Source: Devosia faecipullorum
GTDB lineage: Bacteria; Pseudomonadota; Alphaproteobacteria; Rhizobiales; Devosiaceae
Reading direction: 5' to 3'
Length of the DNA: 64,000 nt
Assembly (NCBI RefSeq): GCF_015158295.1
Contig: NZ_JACDXV010000005.1
Coordinates: 1-64,000 of the forward strand
A model generated the notes under the pieces. The model saw only the letters and a list, made by a program, of their open reading frames with translations. It was not told where the DNA came from and did not search any database. Shown here piece after piece: positions 63,219-64,000 of the stretch (position 1 is the stretch's first letter; each line of letters starts with the position of its first letter). A program made the translations under genes and the position numbers.

Positions 63219-64000
63219 ATGTCTCAAGATCGCACGCTCAACAACGCAGAATTGCTCTCGGTGCTCGACTGGTATCGGGCCGCCGGCGTGGACTTGGCCA
63301 TTGGCGAGGAACCCGTCGATCGGTTCGCCCAGCAACCCCCTGCTCCAACCGGCATGCCGCAACGCGCCGCGCCGCCGCCTCCGAGCCCCGTGCCGCAGGC
63401 CACCGGCCCGGTCGGCGGCGATCCCGGCGAGGCCCGCAGGCTGGCGGGGACGGCGGCATCGCTCGACGAACTCCAGAAAACCCTCAACGATTACACTGGC
63501 TGTGGGCTGAAATTCCGCGCCACCCAATTGGTCTTCGCCGATGGCAATCCGAAGGCCAGGATCATGCTGATCGGGGAGGCGCCCGGTGCCGAGGAGGATC
63601 GGCAGGGCAAGCCATTCGTGGGTCGTTCGGGGCAATTGCTCGACCGCATGCTGGCCGCCATCGGGCTCGACCGGTCGCTGGTCTATATCGCCAATACCGT
63701 GCCCTGGCGGCCGCCGGGCAATCGCGCGCCAACACCCGAGGAACTGGAACTGTGCCTGCCCTTCCTGCATCGCCAGGTCGAGCTGGTGGCTCCCAGACTG
63801 GTGATGACACTGGGCGGGCCGGCCATGCAGACCGTGTTCAACTCCACCAACGGCATCATCAAGATGCGCGGCAAATGGGAAAATGTCGCCATCGGCAGCC
63901 ATGAGGTGGACGCCATTCCAACGCTCCACCCGGCCTATCTGCTGCGCAATCCTGTAGCCAAGCAGCAGGCATGGCGCGACCTGTTGAGCCTGCGGGCCAA
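63219..64000 (+). CDS. Uracil-DNA glycosylase, family 4/5 type (partial, cut by window end)
   Basis: The frame from the ATG at 63219 is open to the window edge, 260 codons. After an N-terminal Pro-rich linker (about 30-75) the core shows [55 protein letters not shown] and the C-terminal [11 protein letters not shown] with the active-site His. This is the iron-sulfur UDG group that removes uracil from DNA; one ligand cysteine is visible in YTGCGL. The stop codon lies beyond the window. Confidence 0.92.
   Translation, partial: MSQDRTLNNAELLSVLDWYRAAGVDLAIGEEPVDRFAQQPPAPTGMPQRAAPPPPSPVPQATGPVGGDPGEARRLAGTAASLDELQKTLNDYTGCGLKFRATQLVFADGNPKARIMLIGEAPGAEEDRQGKPFVGRSGQLLDRMLAAIGLDRSLVYIANTVPWRPPGNRAPTPEELELCLPFLHRQVELVAPRLVMTLGGPAMQTVFNSTNGIIKMRGKWENVAIGSHEVDAIPTLHPAYLLRNPVAKQQAWRDLLSLRA

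Noticed and set aside
1..64000. CRISPR array or phage defence island
   Set aside because: No regularly spaced repeats and no cas-like or restriction genes were seen. The only defence-like locus is the TumE/TumA pair.

Overview
The window comes from an alphaproteobacterium of the Hyphomicrobiales (Rhizobiales). My best guess is a Devosia-like genus: high GC, typical alphaproteobacterial families (TIGR02301, SleB-type hydrolase, YgfZ-like protein) and tRNA genes with encoded CCA. The genus is an inference from gene content, not from an alignment. The window has two parts joined at a tRNA-Arg(CCG) gene near 25.3 kb.

Left part, 1-25343: the integrase-proximal portion of an integrative and conjugative element (ICE) with a Trb-type (P-type) type IV secretion system. 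Order: damaged DUF2840 gene, traF signal peptidase, DUF736, lytic transglycosylase, relaxase with DUF3363, traG, CopG-like regulator, trbB-C-D-E-J-K-L-F-G-I, DUF2274, a small unknown gene, a TumE/TumA toxin-antitoxin pair, and a large serine recombinase whose 3' end runs into the tRNA-Arg gene. Many genes overlap by 4 bases, which suggests long, translationally coupled operons. Three cargo insertions interrupt this backbone. (i) tetR(G)-tetA(G)-lysR directly after the relaxase, closed on its right by a diverged second copy of the relaxase 3' end. (ii) A minus-strand pair, an HxlR regulator and a complete FabF-type ketoacyl synthase. (iii) An NTF2/SnoaL-like gene inserted antisense inside the first codons of trbG without breaking the trbG frame. 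The other end of the ICE is not in the window, and the DUF2840 gene at its left edge looks truncated by a rearrangement.

Junction, 25344-27035: about 1.3 kb of decayed DNA with an IS3-type transposase remnant, then tRNA-Gln(TTG), tRNA-Pro(CGG) and a strong terminator.

Right part, 27129-64000: ordinary chromosome. It carries biotin uptake (bioY), shikimate and pyrimidine synthesis (aroC, pyrC), isoprenoid synthesis (ispH, ispE, a polyprenyl diphosphate synthase), glycyl-tRNA synthetase (glyQ, glyS), rnhA, an SRAP protein, uracil-DNA glycosylase (cut by the window end), ETF-ubiquinone oxidoreductase, a shortened PPDK-like enzyme, cell-envelope proteins (LemA, DUF2207, SppA-like, SleB-like, OmpA/DUF4892) and several small exported proteins of unknown role. 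A nearly identical fragment of the polyprenyl synthase 3' end lies about 11 kb away in inverted orientation, bracketed by a 13-bp inverted repeat and next to a dispersed intergenic repeat.
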